Made by a program: the position numbers and the translations under genes. Below the pieces are notes generated by a model, which saw only the letters and a list, made by a program, of their open reading frames with translations, did not search any database and had not been told where the DNA came from. A stretch of DNA of 64,000 bases. It comes from Mucilaginibacter sp. OK098 (lineage in GTDB: Bacteria; Bacteroidota; Bacteroidia; Sphingobacteriales; Sphingobacteriaceae). The DNA lies in NCBI RefSeq assembly GCF_900142915.1, contig NZ_FRCM01000005.1:496001-560000 (forward strand). The letters run 5' to 3'. Shown one piece after another: positions 26,935 through 35,880 of the stretch (position 1 is the first letter of the stretch; each line of letters begins with the position of its first letter).

Positions 26935-27034
26935 AGAGATTAGAGGTCAGAGACTAGAGATTAGGAGGGAAAACGTTTGAAAATTAGTTAGAATTAATCA
27001 AGACCTAACCTCTGATCTCTAATCTCTGGCCTCT
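26935..27034. repeat. Iterated-word hairpin (GAGATTAGAGG type)
   Basis: Left arm 26935-26966 (words GAGATTAGAGGTCAGAGAC) and right arm 27004-27034 (CCTAACCTCTGATCTCTAAT words) are complementary over about 30 bp with a few mismatches. They enclose a 37-nt AT-rich loop. It separates divergent genes. Confidence 0.7.
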
Positions 27035-27094
27035 ATTGCCAAATTCCCCCAATTCAATTAGCTTTAGCCATTTGAAAAAATCAATTCCATTTTT

Positions 27095-29347
27095 ATGAAA
27101 TATACATCTCTGCCTGTTCATTTAATTTGCTTGCTAGCATTGTGCTGCCTGCTGCCTTTTGGGGTTATGGCGCAAACTAAACCGGGTTACAGCAGTTTGG
27201 AAGATGCTTTACAATCTGCAGGTAAGCTGTATGGTAACCCTGGTCCGCAAAGTGTAAACTGGACGGACGGCGGCAATAAATATTCATTTATCAATAATGA
27301 TGAGATCCGCTCAATGGATGCTAAAACGCAAAAAGACGAGCTGGTATTTACAAATAAGGGACTAAAATTTCCGGGCACGGACAGCACCTTCAATTACGAA
27401 TCGTTCCAGTGGTCGCATGATTCAAAGCACCTGGTGTTTAAAACAAACTTCAGGCCCATTTATCGCCGCTCCGGCATCTCAGATTATTATATTTATGATT
27501 TGGCCGGTAAGCAATTAAAGCAGGCTGCTAAGGACGCGCGGTCTGCTGAGCTTTCCCCTGATGGTTCAAAGGTGGGCATTGAACGAGGCGGTAATATGTA
27601 TGTTTACAACTTCGCGACAGCAAAAGAAACGCAGCTAACTAACGACCAAACCGATGAGCACGGCACCTTTAACGGCCATTATGATTGGGTTTATGAAGAG
27701 GAATTTGGCCAGGCACAGGCATGGAACTGGTCGCCGGATAATAAGTATATGGCCTTTTGGCAGTTTGACGAGCGCAAGGTGCCCGATTTCCAGATGACCA
27801 ACTTTGAAGGAAATCACCCTGATCACATCCATATTTCTATCCCGCAGGTTGGCGATGCCAATCCATCGGTTAAAATTGGTGTAGTTGATGTGGAATCGGG
27901 AAAGAAGGTTTGGCTTACTCCGGATGAAACAGGCGATTTTTATATCCCCCGTATTTACTGGACAAGCACCCCCGATGTTATTGCCCTGATGACCTTGAAT
28001 CGTGCACAAAACCACATGAAACTATACTTCTTCAACGTAAAGACAGGCGAACACCATGTAGTGCTGGAAGAGCAGAACAAAACCTGGGTGGCCATATTTA
28101 ACTTTTACACCAATGTGAATGATATGATCTACTTCCCTGAGAAATCGAAAGAGTTTTTCTGGGTGTCTGACCGTTCAGGATATTATCATATTTACCGCTA
28201 TGGGTATGATGGTAAACTGTTAAACCAGGTAACCAAAGGTAATTGGGATATGATAAAGGTAGCTGGCATTGATGCGGATGCTAAGAAGATCTGGTACTTG
28301 TCGGCAGAAGATTCCGGCCTCGACCAGCAATTTTATACTATTAAATTTGATGGAAGCGGCAAAACCAAATTGTCCACAGTGACGGGTTTTCATGACATCA
28401 ACATGTCGCCCAATACCAAATATTATCTTGATTCCTACAGCAATGTAAACACGCCATTGCATGTTACGCTGAATGATGATAAGGGCAGGGTTTTAAAAAC
28501 ATTGGAAGATAACCAGGCCGTGAGTGAGTACACAAAAGCACATGCTTACTCGGCACCGGAATTTTTTAAGTTTAAAACAGCAGATGGCGCTACGCTAGAT
28601 GGCTATTATATCAAGCCTTTCAATTTCGATCCTAATAAAAAATATCCGCTGGTAATGACCGTTTATGGTGGACCAGAATCGCACGACATATTTAATAATT
28701 TCTCGTCGGATGCGTGGCAGCAATGGCTGGCGCAAAACGGTTATGTTGTGGCAAATGTAAACAATCACGGAGTAGCCAATTATGGCAGCGCCTTTATGAA
28801 ATCGGTTTATAAGCAATTGGGTAAGCTGGAAAGCAGCGACTTTGCGGAAACTGCCCAATACCTGGCAAAATTGCCTTTTGTTGATGGCAGCAACATGGCA
28901 ATAATGGGTACCAGCTATGGCGGTTTCAGTACTACCTACACTTTATTAACCCATCCGGGCGTATTTAAAGTGGGGATAGCTAACTCCCCGGTTACCGACT
29001 GGCGTTTGTATGATGATATTTATACGGAGCGTTACATGGCGCCTTTGCCTGAAAATGAAGAAGGCTATAAATCCAGCTCAAACATGCCATATGCTAAAAA
29101 CCTGAAAGATCATTTATTGCTCATCCACTCAATGAGTGACGATAACGTGCATCCGGCTAATACTATGCAGCTGCTAACTGCCTTAACCAATGCAGGTAAA
29201 GATGCAGAACTGCGCATTTACCCACCCGGAGCGCATGGTGCAGCTTACAATTGGGAAAGTTACCGGCTGATCCAGAATGTAAGCTTCCAGTTTTTGGAGA
29301 AGAATTTGAAAGGAAAGAGTGATTTGGTGAATTTGAATAATAAATAA
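27095..29347 (+). CDS. S9 family serine peptidase (dipeptidyl peptidase IV type)
   Basis: A 750-residue exported peptidase that should remove X-Pro or similar dipeptides from peptide N-termini in the periplasm. A signal peptide ends GVMAQ. An eight-bladed propeller (about residues 40-490) contains the DPP-IV glutamate segment DWVYEEEFG. The alpha/beta hydrolase domain carries Ser607 in GTSYGG, Asp682 or Asp683 in SMSDDNVHP and His714 in PGAHG. Length fits DPP IV. Single gene with no close partner. Confidence 0.93.
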   Translation: MKYTSLPVHLICLLALCCLLPFGVMAQTKPGYSSLEDALQSAGKLYGNPGPQSVNWTDGGNKYSFINNDEIRSMDAKTQKDELVFTNKGLKFPGTDSTFNYESFQWSHDSKHLVFKTNFRPIYRRSGISDYYIYDLAGKQLKQAAKDARSAELSPDGSKVGIERGGNMYVYNFATAKETQLTNDQTDEHGTFNGHYDWVYEEEFGQAQAWNWSPDNKYMAFWQFDERKVPDFQMTNFEGNHPDHIHISIPQVGDANPSVKIGVVDVESGKKVWLTPDETGDFYIPRIYWTSTPDVIALMTLNRAQNHMKLYFFNVKTGEHHVVLEEQNKTWVAIFNFYTNVNDMIYFPEKSKEFFWVSDRSGYYHIYRYGYDGKLLNQVTKGNWDMIKVAGIDADAKKIWYLSAEDSGLDQQFYTIKFDGSGKTKLSTVTGFHDINMSPNTKYYLDSYSNVNTPLHVTLNDDKGRVLKTLEDNQAVSEYTKAHAYSAPEFFKFKTADGATLDGYYIKPFNFDPNKKYPLVMTVYGGPESHDIFNNFSSDAWQQWLAQNGYVVANVNNHGVANYGSAFMKSVYKQLGKLESSDFAETAQYLAKLPFVDGSNMAIMGTSYGGFSTTYTLLTHPGVFKVGIANSPVTDWRLYDDIYTERYMAPLPENEEGYKSSSNMPYAKNLKDHLLLIHSMSDDNVHPANTMQLLTALTNAGKDAELRIYPPGAHGAAYNWESYRLIQNVSFQFLEKNLKGKSDLVNLNNK

Positions 29348-29359
29348 TTAACCACTTAT

Positions 29360-29469
29360 GTCATTGCGAGGTACGAAGCAATCGCGAACTATGCATTTCC
29401 GGCTTTTCAGGTTTTATACCGTTCTTGCTGCTCTGTAAAGTTCGCGATTGCTTCGTACCTCGCAATGAC
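29360..29469. repeat. GTCATTGCGAG repeat, copy B, with perfect 31-bp arms
   Basis: Arms at 29360-29390 and 29439-29469 are exact 31-bp complements, starting GTCATTGCGAGGTACGAAGC. They enclose a 48-nt centre unlike that of copies A and C. It lies 12 bp after the peptidase stop and could end that transcript. Confidence 0.85.
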
Positions 29470-29543
29470 AAATTGTTAATATTTAAACTCGGTGTTAAGA
29501 AAAAAATAGGTTCATCATCTATCATCACCCCTCCAAAATTCTT

Positions 29544-29551
29544 TAACTTTG
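29544..29551 (+). promoter_or_regulatory. Promoter -7 element for dnaE
   Basis: TAACTTTG fits TAnnTTTG and lies 29 nt before the dnaE ATG, leaving a leader of about 25 nt. Confidence 0.45.
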
Positions 29552-29580
29552 GTATCTTCATTAAAGGAACAGAATAGACG

Positions 29581-32500
29581 ATGCCCGATTTTTCACACTT
29601 ACACGTTCATACCCAATTTTCACTGCTTGACGGTGCTGCCGATATCTCCAAATTATACAAAAAAGCAGCTGCCGATGGCATGAAAGCCCTGGCTATTACC
29701 GATCATGGTAACATGTTTGGCGTGTTTAAGTTTGTGGCCGAAGCGGGTAAGCATAACGTGAAACCTATTGTAGGCTGCGAGTTTTATGTGGTTGATGACC
29801 GGCATAAAAAGCAGTTCACCAAAGAGAAAAAAGATAAAAGGTACCACCAGCTGATGCTGGCTAAAAATCCCGAAGGTTATAAAAACCTGGTTAAACTTTG
29901 CTCATTAGGCTACATGGAAGGCCTTTACAGCAAATGGCCCCGGATTGATAAAGAACTTATACTAAAACATCATAAAGGCTTAATAGCAACTACCTGTTGC
30001 CTGGGCGCATCAGTACCCCAGGCTATTTTAAGGGGTACAGAAGAAGAAGCCGAGATCGAGTTTAAATGGTGGCTCGACCTTTTTGGGGAAGATTACTACA
30101 TTGAGATGCAGCGCCATGACATCCCTGAGCAAAATACGGTGAACGCAGTACTGGCAAAATTTGCTAAGAAATATAATGTTAAGGTAATCTGCTCCAATGA
30201 TTCTCACTATGTAGATCAGCAGGACTCAAATGCGCATGATATTTTGCTTTGCGTAAACACCGGCGATATGCAGAGTACGCCTATAGCCACGGATGAAGAA
30301 GGTGGCAAGGGCTATCGATTCGGTTTCCCTAACGACCAGTTTTACTTTAAAACGCAGGCCGAAATGGGCAAGCTGTTTAATGATATCCCTGAATCGTTGG
30401 ATAACACCAACGAGATTGTCGACAAGGTAGAGGTGCTCAAATTAAAAAGAGACATTCTACTTCCAAACTATGTCATCCCGCCTGAATTTAAGATCCACAG
30501 TGACAGCACGCCCGACTTTGATACCCTGAACCAATGGGAATACCTGAAGCATTTAACATTTACGGGCGCAAAAGAGCGTTACATAGACATTTCGCCGGAG
30601 GTTGAAGAACGGATCAATTTTGAGCTGTTCACTATCCGTACTATGGGCTTTGCCGGATACTTCCTGATTGTTGCCGACTTTATAAGAGCCGGGCGTGATA
30701 TGGGCGTGTTTATCGGTCCGGGTCGTGGTTCGGCTGCCGGTTCGGTGGTTGCTTATTGTACCGGGATCACCAATATCGACCCGATGAAGTACAACCTCCT
30801 GTTCGAGAGGTTCCTTAACCCGGATCGTAAATCGATGCCCGATATTGATACGGACTTTGATGATGCCGGCCGCCAAAAAGTAATTGACTATGTAGTTGAT
30901 AAATATGGCAAGAACCAGGTGGCGCAGATCATTACTTATGGTTCCATGGCTGCCCGTACCAGCATTCAGGATGTGGGCCGTGTGTTGGATATGCCGCTGT
31001 CTGAAATGAACGCTATCAAAAAGCTGGTTCCTGATACTTTGGGCATCACCCTGAAAGAGGCTATTGAACAGGTACCCGAGCTTAAAGAGATCTTAAAAGG
31101 AAACGACCTGCGTGCACAAGTACTGCGCGAAGCTGAAAAGTTGGAAGGCTCGGTACGTAATACCGGTGTACACGCTGCGGGGATCATCATTGCACCTTAT
31201 GATTTAACAGATATTGTTCCTGTAGCGGTAGCAAAAGACTCCGACCTGCTGGTTACTCAGTATGATGGTCGTGTTATTGAAGATGCCGGCGTAATTAAGA
31301 TGGACTTTTTGGGTTTAAAAACCCTTACCATTTTAAAGGATGCGTTAAGGCTGATCAAACAAAATCATGGGGTATCCATCGATATAGATTATATCCCACT
31401 TGACGATAAGGAAACTTTTGAACTTTACCAGCGTGGCGATACCAACGGTACGTTCCAGTTTGAAAGTGACGGGATGCAGATGTACCTGCGCGAGCTTAAG
31501 CCGGATAAGTTTGAGGATTTGATAGCCATGAACGCGCTATACCGTCCGGGCCCGATAGAGTATATCCCCAACTTTATCAGTCGTAAGCATGGCCGTGAAC
31601 CTATCACCTTTGACGTTCCGGATATGGAGGAATACCTGGGCGAAACCTACGGGATCACCGTGTACCAGGAACAGGTGATGCTTTTATCGCAAAAGCTGGC
31701 TGGCTTTAGTAAAGGCGATGCCGACGTTTTGCGTAAGGCGATGGGTAAAAAACAGATTGAGATTTTGAACAAGATGGAGGCCCAGTTTATGGATGGCGCA
31801 GCAGCTAAAGGTCATCCTAAAGATAAGCTTACAAAGATCTGGAACGACTGGAAAGCATTTGCACAGTACGCCTTCAACAAATCACACTCTACCTGCTATG
31901 CATTTGTGGCTTATCAAACGGCCTATCTGAAAGCACATTACCCATCTGAATACATGGCAGCGGTTTTAAACAACCAGAACAACATGGAAAAGATCACCTT
32001 TTTTATGGAGGAATGCCGGAGAATGGGTGTACAGGTTTTAGGGCCGGATATTAATGAAAGTGATATGGCTTTTGCAGTTAACAGCAAAGGCCAGGTACGT
32101 TTTGGGCTTACCGGGGTTAAAGGTGTGGGCGATAAAGCCGTTGAAAGTATTATTGAAGAGCGGTTGGAACGTGGTCCTTATAAATCGGTTTATGATTTTG
32201 CACAGCGGAGCAACACCCGGAGTGTAAATCGTAAATCGTACGAGAACCTGGTTTATGGCGGCGCTTTTGATGAGTTTGGATTGAACCGTGCGCAGTTTTT
32301 CGCTAAAACAGAAAACGGGGTACTAACAGGGGTGGAGCGGCTGATAAAATATGCCAACGATTACCAGAATACGCAGAATAGCTCGCAATCGTCGCTGTTT
32401 GGTGGGTCGGTAGCATCATATATTCCTGAGCCCGCTATGCCGGAAGCTGAAGAGTTTCCACTGATTGAAAAATTGAAATACGAAAAGGATGTGATCGGGA

Positions 32501-33171
32501 TCTATCTTACCGGGCACCCTTTGGATAACTATAAAGTTGAGCTGGAAAGGTTTTGCAATAGCAATATCAGCGATTTAAAGATGATGCAAAAAGCCCGCTC
32601 AGGCGAGGGGGGCGAAGATATAATGACAGCATTTGCCAACCTGCGTAAAAAAGGCGAGATCTGCATAGGCGGCCTGGTAGGCAACGTACAGCATAAAATG
32701 ACCAAAACGGGTAAGCCATTCGGCACGTTTGTATTGGAGGATTATAATGAATCGTACGAGTTTGCTTTGTTTGGTGATGATTACGTGAAATTCCGGAACA
32801 TGATGATGGATGGTTATTTTCTGCACCTGCGGGGGATCATTGAAGAGAAATTCCGTCAGAAAGATAATTGGGATATGAAGATAACGGTAATGAGCCTGCT
32901 CTCTGAAATGCGGGATAAGCTTACCAAATCATTAACCGTATGCCTGGAACTGAATGCCCTGAACAGCCGCCTGTTGGAAGACCTGCAAGGGTTGATCACC
33001 ACCAATAATCAGAAATACCCGGTTAAAAACTGTACCCTTAAGTTTATGATAAAAGACAGGGATGATAATATGCTGGTTGAGCTGCCCTCAAAAAACTTTA
33101 AAGTAAACCCAAGCGATGACCTGATGGCTGACATTTTTAATTTGACGAATGTGCAGCCGGTGTTGAATTAG
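29581..33171 (+). CDS. dnaE: DNA polymerase III alpha subunit
   Basis: The replicative polymerase, 1196 residues. The N-terminal PHP domain begins FSHLHVHTQFSLLDGA and keeps the metal-binding HVHTQ, AITDHGNMFG and CSNDSHY motifs. The polymerase palm has GPGRGSAAGS and the catalytic acids in PDIDTDF (Asp421, Asp423). Fingers contain NKSHSTCYAFVAYQTAYLKAHYP. The helix-hairpin-helix (GLTGVKGVGDKAVESII) and an OB-fold (EICIGGLVGNVQHKMTKTGKPFG) follow. The length and order match DnaE1, not PolC. Transcribed alone. Confidence 0.97.
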   Translation: MPDFSHLHVHTQFSLLDGAADISKLYKKAAADGMKALAITDHGNMFGVFKFVAEAGKHNVKPIVGCEFYVVDDRHKKQFTKEKKDKRYHQLMLAKNPEGYKNLVKLCSLGYMEGLYSKWPRIDKELILKHHKGLIATTCCLGASVPQAILRGTEEEAEIEFKWWLDLFGEDYYIEMQRHDIPEQNTVNAVLAKFAKKYNVKVICSNDSHYVDQQDSNAHDILLCVNTGDMQSTPIATDEEGGKGYRFGFPNDQFYFKTQAEMGKLFNDIPESLDNTNEIVDKVEVLKLKRDILLPNYVIPPEFKIHSDSTPDFDTLNQWEYLKHLTFTGAKERYIDISPEVEERINFELFTIRTMGFAGYFLIVADFIRAGRDMGVFIGPGRGSAAGSVVAYCTGITNIDPMKYNLLFERFLNPDRKSMPDIDTDFDDAGRQKVIDYVVDKYGKNQVAQIITYGSMAARTSIQDVGRVLDMPLSEMNAIKKLVPDTLGITLKEAIEQVPELKEILKGNDLRAQVLREAEKLEGSVRNTGVHAAGIIIAPYDLTDIVPVAVAKDSDLLVTQYDGRVIEDAGVIKMDFLGLKTLTILKDALRLIKQNHGVSIDIDYIPLDDKETFELYQRGDTNGTFQFESDGMQMYLRELKPDKFEDLIAMNALYRPGPIEYIPNFISRKHGREPITFDVPDMEEYLGETYGITVYQEQVMLLSQKLAGFSKGDADVLRKAMGKKQIEILNKMEAQFMDGAAAKGHPKDKLTKIWNDWKAFAQYAFNKSHSTCYAFVAYQTAYLKAHYPSEYMAAVLNNQNNMEKITFFMEECRRMGVQVLGPDINESDMAFAVNSKGQVRFGLTGVKGVGDKAVESIIEERLERGPYKSVYDFAQRSNTRSVNRKSYENLVYGGAFDEFGLNRAQFFAKTENGVLTGVERLIKYANDYQNTQNSSQSSLFGGSVASYIPEPAMPEAEEFPLIEKLKYEKDVIGIYLTGHPLDNYKVELERFCNSNISDLKMMQKARSGEGGEDIMTAFANLRKKGEICIGGLVGNVQHKMTKTGKPFGTFVLEDYNESYEFALFGDDYVKFRNMMMDGYFLHLRGIIEEKFRQKDNWDMKITVMSLLSEMRDKLTKSLTVCLELNALNSRLLEDLQGLITTNNQKYPVKNCTLKFMIKDRDDNMLVELPSKNFKVNPSDDLMADIFNLTNVQPVLN

Positions 33172-33180
33172 ACTCTTTCT

Positions 33181-33292
33181 TGTCATTGCGAGGTACGAAG
33201 CAATCGCGGACTATACAGAGCGAAAAGAAAGGCGTAGATTTGCATAGCGGTTGTGCACGGCGTGCGGTTGCCACGCTGCGCTCGCAATGACA
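33181..33292. repeat. GTCATTGCGAG intergenic repeat, copy C
   Basis: Bounded by TGTCATTGCGAG and CTCGCAATGACA, 112 bp, very close to copy A at 26269 in length and interior (ACTATACAGAGCGAA..GAAAGG, GTGCGGTTGCCACGCTGCGC). It directly follows the dnaE stop. Confidence 0.8.
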
Positions 33293-33360
33293 TAGTTTTA
33301 GAATCTGTGAGATAGAATGCTCTATTTCAACCTAAAAACGACAGTATCCTTTTCACGCCT

Positions 33361-33480
33361 TTGTTGGTGTTGTCACCAACAAAACGCAAGGCTATGGTGT
33401 GGCATCTGCTGTACTTAGCATGCTGCTTATTCCTAAATGCAAAAGCTTTATCCAACTTGTTGGTGACAACACCAACAAGT
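33361..33480. repeat. Inverted pair of GTTGGTG palindromes
   Basis: TTGTTGGTG-TTGT-CACCAACAA (33361-33382) and ACTTGTTGGTG-ACAA-CACCAACAAGT (33455-33480) are each perfect hairpins with a 4-nt loop. They are reverse complements of each other, so form an inverted pair about 70 bp apart, as in BIMEs. A short frame reading through both is not considered a gene. Region 33293-33591 holds nothing else recognisable. Confidence 0.75.
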
Positions 33481-33591
33481 GCATCAAAAATCAAATATGT
33501 AATATCACACGCCCTCCTTGCAATTGCAAAATTCTCCCATTTTAGTTAATTTCATTTTTTGAAATTTGTTTCATATTGTAAAATATCGCCT

Positions 33592-33599
33592 TATATTTG
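33592..33599 (+). promoter_or_regulatory. Promoter -7 element for higBA
   Basis: TATATTTG fits TAnnTTTG and ends 4 nt before the higB ATG, predicting an essentially leaderless mRNA. A TTTG at 33565-33568 could be the -33 element, though the spacing is slightly long. The AT-rich dyad ATTTCATTTTTTGAAAT just upstream is a possible HigA operator. Confidence 0.5.
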
Positions 33600-33603
33600 A
33601 TTA

Positions 33604-33897
33604 ATGGTAATCCTTATCAAAAAAACGCTTTCAGCATTTGCCGAAAAACATCCTGTGTGTGCTGCTCCATTAAACAATTGGTATAACATTACAAAGGCAG
33701 CGGATTGGACTAAATTATCAGACATAAAGAAAGTGTTTAATAATGTAGATTATGTAGGGAATGACAGGTATGAGTTTAACATTAAAGGAAATGATTTCAG
33801 GCTTGTAGCCATGATATTTTTTGACAGGCGTACTTTATTTATACGCTTTATTGGTACACACAGCGAATATGACAAAATTGATTGTTCAACTATTTAA
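33604..33897 (+). CDS. higB: Type II toxin, HigB-like mRNA interferase
   Basis: A 97-residue toxin of the HigB family (RelE-like fold), expected to cut mRNA on the ribosome. Matches are the opening LIKKTLSAFAEKHP, the central LNNWYNITKAADW, YVGNDRYEFNIKGNDFRL and the C-terminal LFIRFIGTHSEYDKI with the catalytic-region His/Tyr. The antitoxin gene follows after 9 bp; toxin-first order is characteristic of HigBA. It sits in a repeat-rich accessory region. The predicted promoter leaves a leader of about 0-1 nt. Confidence 0.9.
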   Translation: MVILIKKTLSAFAEKHPVCAAPLNNWYNITKAADWTKLSDIKKVFNNVDYVGNDRYEFNIKGNDFRLVAMIFFDRRTLFIRFIGTHSEYDKIDCSTI

Positions 33898-33906
33898 GAT
33901 AAACAG

Positions 33907-34293
33907 ATGATTGACAAAATAAGGAATGAAGTACAGTACAACCAGGTAATGGCTTTGATAGAAAAGTTTATAGAAAAAGCAACAGAAAAAGGCGGCTTTA
34001 GTTTTTTATCGGGGCCTGAACAAGAAGAGTTAAGCCATCTTAGTGTTTTAGCAGAGCAATATGAAGATAATGTTTTAAAGATAACGCCTTTGCCGGTAAC
34101 CATCAGTTCTGTTGTTCAGCATAAAATTAAGGAGATGAATCTTACACAAGCCAAGCTTGCCGTCCTTTTAGGATTGGGTACTTCCAAACTCTCCCAGATA
34201 TTAAGCGGCAAACGCGAGCCGGATGTTATGTTTCTTAAAGCAGTACACAGCAAACTGGGTATTAGCGGCGATTTTTTGTTGGAGAATGTTTAG
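33907..34293 (+). CDS. higA: Antitoxin HigA-like, helix-turn-helix
   Basis: A 128-residue antitoxin. The N-terminal half (residues 1-65) is helical and likely binds HigB. The C-terminal half is an XRE-type helix-turn-helix (about residues 75-125: IKEMNLTQAKLAVLLGLGTS, LSQILSGKREPD). HigA represses its own promoter and neutralises the toxin. It starts 9 bp after higB on the same strand. Both genes appear intact. Confidence 0.9.
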   Translation: MIDKIRNEVQYNQVMALIEKFIEKATEKGGFSFLSGPEQEELSHLSVLAEQYEDNVLKITPLPVTISSVVQHKIKEMNLTQAKLAVLLGLGTSKLSQILSGKREPDVMFLKAVHSKLGISGDFLLENV

Positions 34294-34310
34294 GTTCATT
34301 TTGTTAATTT

Positions 34311-35087
34311 TCAATTCAATTCAACCTGCACAGAGTCTTTTTTTGAATCGATAAACAATTCTCCCCCCTTCAATCCATCCTTCAAAAACTTCTTATAACA
34401 ATCCTTAATATAAAGCTCCATCTCATAATCGGTGACTTTATGGGCGAATGTATAGGTAGGTCTGTATTGCATCATAAATGCCGATAGCGTATCGCCTTTT
34501 AGCCTGGTTATTTTTGATACTATGCCGTGGTTAAACTTCTGGTTTACATATTCAACCTGCTCATCGCGCAGCAATAATTTATTGAACTTATACTCGCGGG
34601 TGCTTTTTTTAGTTAGCGCTCTTATTAATGTGCCTACGTCAATACTGATCAGCTCACCCGGGTTTTTGATCGGATTACCTATAAAAGCATCCATAACTGT
34701 CGGGCCTTTATAATTAAACTGTTTGGCATAAAGCAGGCGGTTCTCTGCTGAATCTTTTTTAAATTCCCGTTCCCGGTTTGAGTGGACTATAACTTCATTT
34801 AACACTATTTTGGCAGGTTCCAGCTCAACGTGAATAGGAGCCATCACATTACTGATTACCGTTCTATAGGTATTATAACCAAACCGCGCTATCTTAAGGC
34901 TATCATTACCCGATGCCGCAATACTGAATTCGCCAAAGGAATTGGTGAATACCTGCTTTTTTCCCATACTTACTATAGCGCTGTTAATAGGTAGTTTGGT
35001 GTCTTTATCAAACACACTGCCTTTTATTTGCTGTGCGTAACAACAGGATGCCAGGATAAGAAATACAAATAGCAGCAGGTATCTCAT
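34311..35087 (-). CDS. Exported carboxypeptidase-regulatory-like domain protein
   Basis: A 258-residue protein with a signal peptide (LFVFLILASCCYAQQ). Residues 20-95 form a carboxypeptidase D regulatory-like beta-sandwich (IKGSVFDKDTKLPINSAIVS, ... NSFGEFSIAASGNDSLKIARFGY), as at the N-termini of Bacteroidota TonB receptors but without plug or barrel. The C-terminal 150 residues are Lys-rich and unrecognised. Stand-alone proteins of this kind are common in the phylum, with unknown function. It converges on higBA. Confidence 0.8.
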   Translation of the reverse strand: MRYLLLFVFLILASCCYAQQIKGSVFDKDTKLPINSAIVSMGKKQVFTNSFGEFSIAASGNDSLKIARFGYNTYRTVISNVMAPIHVELEPAKIVLNEVIVHSNREREFKKDSAENRLLYAKQFNYKGPTVMDAFIGNPIKNPGELISIDVGTLIRALTKKSTREYKFNKLLLRDEQVEYVNQKFNHGIVSKITRLKGDTLSAFMMQYRPTYTFAHKVTDYEMELYIKDCYKKFLKDGLKGGELFIDSKKDSVQVELN

Positions 35088-35137
35088 CAGGCAATAAAAT
35101 TGGTGGGCAGGTTTATCATCTACCCAAAAATAACCAA

Positions 35138-35573
35138 CAGGAAATGGTTAAGTAATTGTTTAACATCATTTAACAGATGGGTGTTCGTTTGTTTTTTTAA
35201 CCTTGGTCCAGTGGACGGACGGACACCTATACAAGTATCAGCCTAAGCATTTCTTCTGATAAAAACAGCAGTATCAATATCCCGTTTCCGCAGGGTCTCT
35301 CGCAGAGGACCCTGCGTTGGATTAGCTAATAAGTAGGAATTAGCCGCCTGCCGATTTCATAGCAATTACTTTTTACAATCCACAAACATTGCGCAGGGTC
35401 CTCTATGAGAGACCCTGCGGGGACAAAAAGGAAATGGTTAACTAATTGTTTAACATCATTTAACAGATGGGTGTCCGTTCGTTTTTTTACCCCCGGTCCC
35501 CCGAACGGACGGACGCTTTATCCCGGTTGTCAGCCTAAGCTTTCTCTCTGAGAAAAACAGCAGTACCAATATT
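35138..35573. repeat. Direct repeat of about 140 bp flanking a palindrome pair
   Basis: The segments 35138-35280 and 35425-35573 are diverged direct copies. Both begin with AGGAAATGGTTAA and AACATCATTTAACAGATGGG and end with AGCCTAAGC and AAACAGCAGTA.CAATAT. Each contains a GTCCGTTCG/CGAACGGAC-type hairpin (35179-35226 diverged; 35473-35510 intact). Between them sits the CGCAGGGTC pair. No gene is present from 35088 to 36204. Confidence 0.7.
35289..35419. repeat. Inverted pair of CGCAGGGTC palindromes
   Basis: CGCAGGGTCTCTC..AGAGGACCCTGCG at 35289-35316, and its inverted counterpart at 35392-35419. The two differ only in the loop. The same family is at 23233-23345. Spacing and inversion resemble a BIME. 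Confidence 0.8.
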
Positions 35574-35880
35574 GATAAGAATAATAAGTTACCAGGTAAA
35601 AATGTGCAAATCAATAACAACTTCTGCTTTTCAACTGGAAATTTTATACTGATAATTAATATAAGTATCCGTTTGCTCTGCAAATCTGCACCAACTCCAG
35701 CTATTCTTTTTTCACTGGAACTCTTCTACTGATAATTAATATAAATATTAATTAAAATACCTTCCCCTTACCCAATTACCAGTAAGATAAAGGATGGCTG
35801 TGCATTAAAAGGAAAAGAGGGGGGAGGATGTTACTTACTAACAAATTTAGCAAAATTATTCCAGTTATGCAAATAATATA
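35574..35880. other. AT-rich intergenic segment
   Basis: About 300 bp of AT-rich sequence with two copies of the phrase TTTTC(A)ACTGGAA...ACTGATAATTAATATAA (near 35632-35665 and 35708-35746), a short direct repeat. No gene or RNA is evident. Confidence 0.4.

Noticed and set aside
33361..33549. Open frame upstream of higB
   Set aside because: It begins inside one GTTGGTG palindrome and reads through the other; composition is explained by the repeats.
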